Shown here in pieces: positions 30,508 to 38,100 of a DNA stretch of 38,652 bases. How positions within the stretch are numbered: position 1 is the stretch's first letter; every line of letters starts with the position of its first letter. Location of the stretch: assembly GCA_051953655.1 (NCBI GenBank), contig JBQCIO010000167.1:1-38652 (forward strand), in the 5' to 3' direction. The translations under genes were made by a program, and so were the position numbers. A model generated the notes under the pieces. The model was not told the DNA's origin. It did not search any database and saw only the letters and a list, made by a program, of their open reading frames with translations. This DNA is from JBQCHF01 sp051953655. GTDB taxonomy: Bacteria > Actinomycetota > Actinomycetes > Motilibacterales > Motilibacteraceae.

Positions 30508-30594
30508 GACCTGCTGCGGGTGGGCGCCGGCTGGTCGGCCGAGAGCTACCGCACCTGGTTGCGCGAGACGCTGGAGCGGACGTTGCTGCCCTGA
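30445..30594 (+). pseudogene. C-terminal remnant of a TetR-family regulator
   Basis: The plus strand reads VDLVQAGAAVWALTSPEMHDLLRVGAGWSAESYRTWLRETLERTLLP and then stops. This is the characteristic C-terminal ligand-domain ending of actinobacterial TetR regulators (WALTSPE, GWSxExY, WL-x3-L). No DNA-binding domain exists upstream; instead the methyltransferase gene runs on the opposite strand. It looks like the tail of a regulator gene whose 5' part was lost when the present neighbour arrived. Confidence 0.6.
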
Positions 30595-30627
30595 TCGCCC
30601 CTCGTGCGGCAGACCGAGGGCAGCGGC

Positions 30628-31188
30628 CTAGAGGTACTGGCCGGTCCGGTGCGGCTCCGGCTGCTCACCCGGTGTCGTCCCCGGCGGCAGCGCGCGCCGG
30701 CGCATCTCCTCGAACTGGGCCCGCGCGGCCATCTGCTGGGCGAACAGCGCGGTCTGGATGCCGTGGAACAGACCCTCGAGCCAGCCGACCAGCTGGGCCT
30801 GGGCGATGCGCAGCTCGGCCTCGCTGGGCACCGCGTCCTCGCCGAAGGGCAGCGCGAGGCGGTCGAGCTCCTCGGCCAGCTCCGGCGCGATGCCCGCCTT
30901 GAGCTCGGCGATGGAGGAGGCGTGGATCTCGCGCAGCCGGGCCCGGCTGGCCTCGTCGAGCGGGGCCTGGCGCACCTCCTCGAGCAGCTGCTTGATCATG
31001 CTGCCGATCCGCATCACCTTGGCCGGCTGCTCGACCAGGTCGGCCACCGAGCCGCCCTCGTCCTCGCCGTCGCCCGGCGCGCCCTCGACGGCCATCCCGC
31101 CCGGTCCGATGACGACGACCCGGTGCTCATCGTGCTCGTCGCGGTCCTCGCGCTCGTTCAGGCCCCCGGGCCCCTGCGGCTCGCTCAT
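30628..31188 (-). CDS. bpa: Bacterial proteasome activator (Bpa/PafE)
   Basis: A 186-residue protein matching the Bpa/PafE family. These proteins form ATP-independent dodecameric rings that open the 20S proteasome gate for unfolded proteins. An acidic N-terminal tail with VVVIGPGGMAVEG precedes the four-helix core (VEQPAKVMRIGSMIKQLLEEVRQAPLDEASRARLREIH, LAEELDRLALPF, AELRIAQAQLVGWLEGLFHGIQTALFAQQMAARAQFEEMRR). The chain ends in GQYL, the proteasome-docking motif known from the mycobacterial protein. The organism should therefore carry 20S proteasome genes elsewhere. ATG 31188 is preferred; the in-frame ATG 31197 would add three residues. It is divergent from the PLP-enzyme gene. Confidence 0.93.
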   Translation of the reverse strand: MSEPQGPGGLNEREDRDEHDEHRVVVIGPGGMAVEGAPGDGEDEGGSVADLVEQPAKVMRIGSMIKQLLEEVRQAPLDEASRARLREIHASSIAELKAGIAPELAEELDRLALPFGEDAVPSEAELRIAQAQLVGWLEGLFHGIQTALFAQQMAARAQFEEMRRRALPPGTTPGEQPEPHRTGQYL

Positions 31189-31278
31189 GCGTCCCATCCT
31201 GACACCACCCCGCCCACCGCAACCCCGGCACCGCCCCGCCTGCGGCATGCCGCGACCCGTGGGGCAGAGTGCCGCCCC

Positions 31279-32529
31279 ATGGACCACGAGCAGCGACCGG
31301 CCGGCACGCGGGATCGGTACGACGTCGAGCGGGTGCGCGCGGGCATCCCCGCGCTGGCCGAGGGCTTCGCGCACCTGGACGGACCCGGCGGCACGCAGGT
31401 GCCGGCGGTGGTCGCCGACGCGGTGGCCACCACGTTCGCGACCGCGGTGTCCAACCGCGGCGGCGCGTTCCCGTCGAGCCGCCGCGCTGAGGAGATCGTC
31501 GACGCCGCGCGCTCAGCCGTCGCCGACCTCGTCGGCGGTCGGCCCGAGGGCGTCGTGCTCGGATCGTCGATGACGTCGGTGACGTACGTGCTCGCGAACG
31601 CGCTGGCCAAGGGCTGGGGGCCGGGCGACGAGGTGGTGGTGAGCCGGCTCGACCACGACGCCAACGTGCGCCCGTGGGTGCAGGCCGCCGAGCGGGCCGG
31701 GGCCACGGTCCGCTGGATCGACGTGGACCCGGCGACCTGCACGCTCACCGGTACCTCCGACGCACTGTCGGAGAGGACGCGGCTGGTGTCGGTCACCGGC
31801 GCCAGCAACCTCGCCGGGACCCGCCCCGACGTCCGGGCGGTGGCCGACGCCGCCCACGCGGTCGGCGCGCTGGTGGCCGTCGACGGCGTGCACCTCACCC
31901 CGCACGCGCCCGTCGACGTCGCCGCGCTGGGCGCCGACCTCTACGCCCTGAGCGCCTACAAGCTGTGCGGCCCGCACCTGGGCGCGGTGGTCGCGGCCCC
32001 CGGGCTGCTCGAGGGGCTGCGCCCGGACAAGCTGCTGCCCTCCTCCGACGCCGTCCCCTCCCGCTTCGAGCACGGCACCCCGCCGTTCGAGCTGCTCGCC
32101 GGGCTGTCGGCCGCCGTCGACTGGGTCGCGGCGCTGCTGGACGGACCAGGCTCGACGCAGCCCGGCACCCGACGCGAGCGGGTGCTGCGCTCCATGGCGG
32201 CCGTCGAGGCGCACGAGGACGCACTGCTCGACCGGCTGCTCGCCGGCCTGGCCGGGCTGCCGGTGACAACCTTCGGCGCCGCGCCGGTGCGCACGCCCAC
32301 CGTCGCCTTCCGGCTGGAGGGGCGGACCCCGCGGGAGGTGGCCGAGCACCTCGGCACCCGCGGCGTCTGCGTGGGCGACGGAGACTTCTACGCCCGTGAG
32401 CTCGCCCTCGTGCTCGGCCTGCACGGCAGTGACGGGATGGCTGGCGGCCTCGTGCGCGCCGGCCTCGCCCCCTACAGCGACGCCACCGACGTCGACCGCC
32501 TGATCGCCGGGCTCGCCGAGCTGGCCTGA
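31279..32529 (+). CDS. Cysteine desulfurase-like class V aminotransferase
   Basis: A 416-residue fold-type I PLP enzyme of the cysteine-desulfurase-like subgroup. FAHLDGPGGTQVPAVVADA is the N-terminal signature, VVLGSSMTSVTYVLANAL the cofactor phosphate region, VVVSRLDHDANVRPWVQAAERAG follows it, and VAVDGVHLTPHAPVDVAALGADLYALSAYKLCGPHLGAVV contains the PLP-binding aspartate and Schiff-base lysine (SAYK). The family-specific start (DxGGTQ) is present. The loop cysteine region typical of IscS/SufS is not evident, so sulfur transfer is not assured. ATG 31279 is 8 nt after CAGAGT. Palindrome copy 6 encodes SDALSE mid-gene. A 15-nt palindrome overlaps the stop. Confidence 0.88.
   Translation: MDHEQRPAGTRDRYDVERVRAGIPALAEGFAHLDGPGGTQVPAVVADAVATTFATAVSNRGGAFPSSRRAEEIVDAARSAVADLVGGRPEGVVLGSSMTSVTYVLANALAKGWGPGDEVVVSRLDHDANVRPWVQAAERAGATVRWIDVDPATCTLTGTSDALSERTRLVSVTGASNLAGTRPDVRAVADAAHAVGALVAVDGVHLTPHAPVDVAALGADLYALSAYKLCGPHLGAVVAAPGLLEGLRPDKLLPSSDAVPSRFEHGTPPFELLAGLSAAVDWVAALLDGPGSTQPGTRRERVLRSMAAVEAHEDALLDRLLAGLAGLPVTTFGAAPVRTPTVAFRLEGRTPREVAEHLGTRGVCVGDGDFYARELALVLGLHGSDGMAGGLVRAGLAPYSDATDVDRLIAGLAELA
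31755..31773. repeat. 19-bp palindrome CTCCGAC-N5-GTCGGAG, copy 6
   Basis: Centre GCACT. It lies inside the PLP-enzyme gene and reads Ser-Asp-Ala-Leu-Ser-Glu. Confidence 0.85.
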
Positions 32530-32542
32530 GTCGGACCGACTC
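32528..32542. terminator. Short palindrome overlapping the PLP-enzyme stop
   Basis: GAGTCGG-A-CCGACTC starts inside the TGA stop at 32527-32529. It lies in the 46-nt gap between convergent genes, so a short two-way terminator is possible. The loop is too small for a good RNA hairpin unless the inner pairs open. Confidence 0.4.
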
Positions 32543-32575
32543 TCACAGATCGTCCCGACCGGAGCGCCTGCGGCC

Positions 32576-33556
32576 TCACCCCACCGTCAGCAGCACCTTG
32601 CCCACGTGCTCGCCCGAGTCGATGTACCGGTGCGCCTCGCCCGCCTCCGACATGGCGTAGGAGCGGTCGACGACGGGTCGGACGTCGCCGGAGGCCAGCA
32701 GCGGCCAGACGTGCTCGCGCACCGCGGCCACGATGGCCGCCTTCTCCTCCAGGGGGCGGGCGCGCAGGCTGGTGGCCAGCACCGCCGCGCGCTTGGACAG
32801 CAGCTTTCCGAGGTCGAGCTCGCCGGTGCGCCCGCCCTGCAGCCCGATGACCACGAGCCGCCCGTTCACCGCCAGGGCGTCCACGTTGCGCGCCAGGTAC
32901 TTGGCGCCCATGTTGTCCAGGATGACGTCGACGCCCTTGCCGCCGGTCGCCGAGCGGACCTCCTCGACGAAGTCCGACTCCCGGTAGTTGATCGCGACGT
33001 CGGCGCCCAGCTCCCGGCAGAACGTCAGCTTCGCCGACGTCCCGGCGGTGCACAGCACCCTCGCCCCGACCGCCGTGGCCAGCTGGATCGCCATCGTGCC
33101 GATCCCGGACGCCCCGCCGTGCACGAGGAACGTCTCGCCCGGCCGCAGGCCCGCGACCATGAAGACGTTGGACCACACGGTGCAGGCGACCTCCGGCAGC
33201 GCCGCGGCCCGCTCGACCGGCACCCCCGCGGGCACCGGCAGCAGCTGCCCGGCCGGCACCGCCACCTTCTCGGCGTAGCCGCCGCCGGCCAGCAGGGCGC
33301 ACACCTCCTCGCCCACCGACCAGCCCTGCACGCCCTCGCCGAGGGCGCTGATCCGCCCCGCGCACTCCAGGCCCGGGTAGGGGGCGGCGCCGGGCGGCGG
33401 CGGGTAGTGCCCCTGCCGCTGCATGACGTCGGCGCGGTTGACCGCCGAGGCGACGACGTCGACGACGACCTCGCCCGGCTCCGGCTGCGGGTCGGGCACC
33501 TCGTCCCAGCCGAGGACGTCGGGACCACCGGGCTCACGGATCGTCACGGCACGCAT
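32576..33556 (-). CDS. Zinc-free NAD(P)H:quinone oxidoreductase (MDR family)
   Basis: A 326-residue medium-chain reductase of the quinone oxidoreductase/PIG3 type. The N-terminal catalytic domain has VVDVVASAVNRADVMQRQGHYPPPPGAAPYPGLECAG, including NRAD and the PGxExAG motif. The nucleotide-binding core has FLVHGGASGIGTMAIQLA with a Ser/Gly-rich loop fitting NADPH. No structural or catalytic zinc cysteines are present. It reduces quinones or enones in the cytosol. ATG 33556 is preceded by TAACGT at 8 nt, a leaderless arrangement. It lies 52 nt downstream of moeA on the same strand. A near copy of the 19-bp palindrome (32645-32663) encodes SYAMSE. Confidence 0.92.
   Translation of the reverse strand: MRAVTIREPGGPDVLGWDEVPDPQPEPGEVVVDVVASAVNRADVMQRQGHYPPPPGAAPYPGLECAGRISALGEGVQGWSVGEEVCALLAGGGYAEKVAVPAGQLLPVPAGVPVERAAALPEVACTVWSNVFMVAGLRPGETFLVHGGASGIGTMAIQLATAVGARVLCTAGTSAKLTFCRELGADVAINYRESDFVEEVRSATGGKGVDVILDNMGAKYLARNVDALAVNGRLVVIGLQGGRTGELDLGKLLSKRAAVLATSLRARPLEEKAAIVAAVREHVWPLLASGDVRPVVDRSYAMSEAGEAHRYIDSGEHVGKVLLTVG
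32645..32663. repeat. 19-bp palindrome, near copy (one mismatch)
   Basis: CTCCGAC-ATGGC-GTAGGAG differs from the consensus by one base in the right arm. On the coding strand it reads Ser-Tyr-Ala-Met-Ser-Glu, in the same phase as most exact copies. Confidence 0.6.
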
Positions 33557-33570
33557 GGCACGGCACGTTA
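33554..33570 (-). promoter_or_regulatory. Leaderless-type -10 (TAACGT, 8 nt before ATG)
   Basis: On the minus strand TAACGT (33565-33570) and GCCGTGCC are followed by the ATG at 33556. This matches TANNNT and suggests the oxidoreductase has its own promoter apart from moeA. Confidence 0.5.
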
Positions 33571-33608
33571 CCCAGCGGTGCCCCCGGCACCCGGATGGGG
33601 CCGGGACG

Positions 33609-34820
33609 TCAGCCGATGAACCCCGCCGAGCGGGCCGGGAACGGGTCGCGGGCCCAGGGCAGGGCGAGCGCCTCCACCACCTGCCCGGCCCGGGCCCCTC
33701 CCGGCGGCACGACCGCCAGCGCGTCGGCCTCCACCAGCCCGCGCAGCATCGCCGGCCCGGCGTGCAGGGAGGGCCGGCCGTCGCGCAGCGGCAGCACCCG
33801 GGTGTCGGTGGGGTGGCCGGTGACGTCGGCGGCCAGCAGCGCCTCGCCGGAGGGCACCGTCCAGCCGGAGAGCGCGCCGAGCAGCGGGCCGACCAGGGTG
33901 GCGAGCCCGGTCACCGCGGCCAGCGGGTTGCCCGGCAGCCCGACCAGCCACCGCCCCGGCCCGCGCTCGGCCAGCAGCATCGGGTGGCCCGGGCGCACCC
34001 GCACCCCGTCCACGAGCAGCCGGGCCCCGGCCTGCGCCAGCACCCCGTGCAGGTGGTCGACCGGGCCGGCGGCGGTGCTCCCGGTGGTCACCACCAGCGG
34101 CACGTCCAGCGCCGCCAGCCGGGCCGCCAGCACGTCCGCGACGTCGGGCACGTGCTCCACGCCGACCACCCGTGCGCCGTAGCCGGCCAGCCAGGCCGGG
34201 AGCGCCGGCCCCAGCGCGTCGCGCACCCGGCCCTCGCGCGGTGGGCCGTCCAGCAGCAGCTCGTCGCCGAGCACGAGCACCGCGACGTCGGCAGCCGGGA
34301 CGACGTCGAGCTCCTCCAGCCCGGCGGCGCTGGCCAGGGCCACCACCGCGGGGGTGACCATCGCGCCGGCGCGCACCAGGACGTCGCCGGCCCGCGCCTC
34401 CTGCCCGCCCGGGCGCGCGTCCTTGCCCGGCGCGGGCTCCGCGGCGGTCAGGACGTCGTCGACGATGCTGCCGTGCTCGCGCCGCACCACCGCGTCGGCG
34501 CCGTCGGGCAGCCAGGTGCCGGTGCCGACCACCCGGGCGGTGCCCGGGGCCAGCGGGGCGCCGAGCTGCCCGGCCAGCTGCCGGCCGTCGACGCGCCAGG
34601 GCCCGGGGCCGGCCACCGCCCACCCGTCCATGGCGGAGACGGCCGACGGCGGCAGGTCCACCGCCGCGCGCACGTCCGCGGCCAGGACGCGCCCGAGCGC
34701 GGCGTCGACGCGCACCGTGGTGCCGGCCAGCCGCGGCACCCCGGCGGCCCGGTCGCGCGCGACCGCCCAGGGCAGGTCGTGCTGCGGCGTGCCGCCGTCC
34801 GAGTCCACACCCCTGTCCAC
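33609..34820 (-). CDS. moeA: Molybdopterin molybdotransferase MoeA
   Basis: A 403-residue MoeA, which inserts molybdate into adenylylated molybdopterin in the last step of molybdenum cofactor synthesis. The domains are in order: PWAVARDRA start, LPPSAVSAMDGWAV (the SAMDGYA motif), GAPLAPGTARVVGTGTWLPDGADAVVRREH, then the MPT-binding domain with LVVTTGSTAAGPVDHLHGVL (where many MoeA have GGVSVGxxD) and the C-terminal GRWLVGLPGNPLAAVTG (GLPGNP). It is of normal length. GTG 34820 has TAGCGT exactly 6 nt upstream. No other moa/mob gene is adjacent, so it stands alone here. Its upstream region faces the sensor-kinase promoter. Confidence 0.93.
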   Translation of the reverse strand: MDRGVDSDGGTPQHDLPWAVARDRAAGVPRLAGTTVRVDAALGRVLAADVRAAVDLPPSAVSAMDGWAVAGPGPWRVDGRQLAGQLGAPLAPGTARVVGTGTWLPDGADAVVRREHGSIVDDVLTAAEPAPGKDARPGGQEARAGDVLVRAGAMVTPAVVALASAAGLEELDVVPAADVAVLVLGDELLLDGPPREGRVRDALGPALPAWLAGYGARVVGVEHVPDVADVLAARLAALDVPLVVTTGSTAAGPVDHLHGVLAQAGARLLVDGVRVRPGHPMLLAERGPGRWLVGLPGNPLAAVTGLATLVGPLLGALSGWTVPSGEALLAADVTGHPTDTRVLPLRDGRPSLHAGPAMLRGLVEADALAVVPPGGARAGQVVEALALPWARDPFPARSAGFIG

Positions 34821-34832
34821 GCGGCAACGCTA
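34818..34832 (-). promoter_or_regulatory. Leaderless-type -10 (TAGCGT, 6 nt before GTG) for moeA
   Basis: On the minus strand TAGCGT (34827-34832) and TGCCGC are followed by GTG 34820. Hexamer and spacing are the same as at larB. Confidence 0.55.
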
Positions 34833-34903
34833 ACCGGTGCGCGGTGACTGGCTGGTGAGCGGCTGCTGCCCGGCCGTGGTCCGGGCGCTCGCCCTTCCTC
34901 AGA

Positions 34904-35000
34904 CCGTCCTCGGGACGTACAGCACGCCGTCCACCGGCCGTCCACCGGCCGTCCACCCGCCGTCCAGAGGCCCTCTATCGGGCGTCCGTTGCGCCGTCCG
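34904..35000 (+). promoter_or_regulatory. Helically phased CGTCC array upstream of the sensor kinase
   Basis: CGTCC cores start at 34905, 34928, 34939, 34950, 34961, 34983 and 34995. Intervals are 23, 11, 11, 11, 22 and 12 bp, close to whole DNA turns. The central four are near-identical 11-bp units (CCGTCCACCGG and variants). The array lies 144-240 nt before the ATG at 35144 in the 323-nt gap to moeA. It looks like a cooperative activator or repressor binding region. Confidence 0.55.
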
Positions 35001-35008
35001 GGTTATGC

Positions 35009-35023
35009 CACCCGGTACGGGTG
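35009..35023. promoter_or_regulatory. Palindrome CACCCG-GTA-CGGGTG
   Basis: A 6-bp inverted repeat with a 3-bp spacer sits 121 nt before the sensor-kinase ATG, just after the CGTCC array. It is a possible operator or a small hairpin in the leader. Confidence 0.4.
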
Positions 35024-35143
35024 CACCAGGTGCGCCCGGAAGGGTCAAGGCGACGCGCCGCCTGCCCGATGAGTCGGAAGCAGGCCCGGTGGATCTTCGA
35101 CCCGCGGGGCTTTGGGTCCGACACGGGAACGGGAAGGTCGTCC

Positions 35144-38100
35144 ATGCTGCGCAACCTCGGGATCCGCTCGAAGCTGCTGGCCCTGGTGGCCGTCCCGATG
35201 GCCCTGCTGCTCGCGGTGTCGCTGGTGGTCGTCGCCGGCGCCCGCTCGCAGGCCGTGCGCGCCAAGCAGGTCGAGGACCTGATCGGCGCCTCGGCGCTGC
35301 TGGACCAGACCGTCCACGCGCTGCAGAGCGAGCGGACCGCGACCGTCACCTACCTCATGGCCGGCCGCAAGGACCCCGACGGCCTGCTCGCCCTGGCGCG
35401 CACGAAGACCGACGCCTCCCTGGCCGCGGTCCGTGAGGCCATCAAGGGCACGGACTTCGCGGCCATCAGCCCCTCGCTGGCCGCCGGCGTGGCCGCCTCG
35501 GCCGCGCTGCACGACCAGCTGCCCACCAGCCGCAAGCTGGTCGACCAGGGCGCCTCCGACGTCGCCGCGCTCACCGGCCTGTACGACCGGGCCATCGCCA
35601 CCGACCTCGGTCTGGACTCGGTGGTCGCCGACGTCGCCGGCGACGACCAGCTCGCCCGCTCGGTGCGCGCCTACGGCGCCCTCTCCACCGCGATCGAGGC
35701 CAACGCCCAGGAGCGCGACCTGCTCTACGCGGCCTACAGCCGCCAGCGGATGGACGACTCGACCTACCAGCAGTTCGCCTCGCTGCTCGGCCAGCAGAAC
35801 CTCCAGCTGGCCACCTTCCGCCAGCTCGGCGGCACCGACGCGCGCTTCGCGCTGGACAAGGCGCTGGCCCAGGCTGACGCCTTCACCCTCAGCGACCAGC
35901 GCCAGGCCGCCGGCCGCCTGCTCCGCGGTGAGCAGGCCGGTGACCCGACCAAGGTCGAGCAGGCCGAGGCCAGCCGGATCGGCCCGCTGGTGCAGCTCGA
36001 GGTCGCCACCGTCTCCACCGTCCGCGACCAGGCGTCGGCGGCCGCCACCACGGCCACCCAGCGCGCGCTGCTCGTCCTCGCGCTCTCCCTGCTCGGCCTG
36101 TTCCTCGCCGTCCTGCTCGCGCTGCTGATGTCCCGCCGCATCGTCGCCCCGCTGCGCCGCCTCACCCAGGCCGCCACCCGGGTCGGCGAGCAGCTGCCGA
36201 CGATGGTCGAGCGGATGCAGACCCCCGGCGAGGGCCCCGGGGTGGAGCTCGAGCCGGTGGCCGTCGAGTCCAAGGACGAGATCGGCCGGCTCGCCGAGGC
36301 GTTCAACGTGGTCAACGCGACCACCGTCGAGGTCGCCCAGGAGCAGGCCGCGCTGCGCGCCTCCATCGCCGAGATGTTCGTCAACGTGGCCCGCCGCAAC
36401 CAGGTGCTGCTGGGCCGGCAGCTGTCCTTCATCGACCAGCTCGAGCAGCGCGAGGAGGACCCGGACCAGCTGGACAACCTGTTCCGGCTGGACCACCTCG
36501 CCACCCGGATGCGCCGCAACGCCGAGAGCCTGCTCGTGCTGGCCGGCATCGACGGCAACCGCCGCCTGCGCCGCCCGATGCCGCTCTCCGACGTCGTGCG
36601 CACCGCCGCCTCCGAGATCGAGCAGTACGAGCGTGTGGACCTCTCGGCCACCGTCGACCCGCCGGTCAGCGGCCGCCTGGCGCTCACCACGGCGCACCTG
36701 CTGGCCGAGCTGCTGGAGAACGCCACCCACTTCTCCAACCCCGACACCCGGGTGGTCGTCAGCAGCCGCCTGGAGGAGAACGGCGTCGGGCTGACCATCA
36801 CCGACTACGGCCTGGGCATGAGCGAGGAGGAGGTCGAGGCCGCGAACGAGCGGATCGCCCACCCCCCGGTCACCGAGATCGCCGTCGCGCAGCGCCTCGG
36901 CTTCTACGTCGTCGGCCGGCTCGCGCAGCGGCTGGGCGCCTCCGTGCGCCTGCGCCGCGGGCGCAGCTCGGGCATCGTCGTCGACGTCCTGCTGCCGGTC
37001 GAGGTGTTCGAGCCGGGAGCCGTGCCCACGCTGTCGCCGGCCGAGCCGGTGCGGGCGCTGGCCGACGCCCTGGCCGAGATCCCCGAGGAGGCGCCGGCCC
37101 GCCCGTCGACGCCCGACCGGGAGCCCGCCCCGCTGCCCGAGCTCGCCGACGCCGCCGAGCCGGCGGTGGACCGACCGGTGGACACCTCGGTGGCCGCCAT
37201 GGCCGGCGCGCCCGTCGCCGGCCTCGAGCCGGCCTTCGAGATCGACGTGCGCCGTCCCCCGGCCGACCGCCCGACCCCTCCGCTCCCCTCCCGCGGGCGT
37301 TCCCCGCTGCCGGCGCGTGGCCGCGTCGGCGACGTGCCCGCCGAGCAGCCGGCGCCGGCCGAGCCGGACGTCGACGCCCCCGCCGGGCCGCCGGCCGAGG
37401 CCGACTTCGCCCCGGACGCGGTGGCTCTCGAGGACTCCCCGGCCCTCCCGTCGCGGTCGCGCACCGGAGGGGCCGGTGGCCACGGCGCCGCCGCCGCCCC
37501 CCGGGGCGAGGGCGCCTCCGAGGAGCCCGCCGAGGGTGACGCCGCCGAGCTGGTGGCCGAGGCCCAGCCGGCGCAGGCCGACGCGGCGGCCCTCGCCGAC
37601 CTGGCCGACCTGGCTGAGCTGGCTGATCTGGCTGAGCTGGCCGTGGCCGGCTCGCAGGACGCCGTGGACGACGCCATGGACGACGCCGGCGACGAGGCCA
37701 CTGAGGACGCCGCCGACGCGTCCGCCGACGACCAGCCGGACGAGCCGGTCGCTGAGGCGACCGCCGAGCACCCGGTGGCCTCGGCCGACGAGCTCGACGA
37801 GTCCGAGACCGACGCCGACGCCGGCGCCGACGCCACCGAGGTCACGGACGTCGCCGACGTCACGACGGTGCCGGCGCCTGACGAGACCGGCGCCGACCCG
37901 ACCGACGAGACCACCGACGTCGCGACCGACGGGACCACCGACGTCGCGACCGACGACACCACCCCGGAGGCCTCGCTGAGCTCCACCGACCACCCCGCCC
38001 GCCACGGCTCGCGCCGCTCCTTCTTCAGCTTCTGGCGCCGTCGCAAGCACCGGGCCGAGGCGAGCGAGCCGGTCGCCGAGCTGACCAGCGAGCCCACCAC

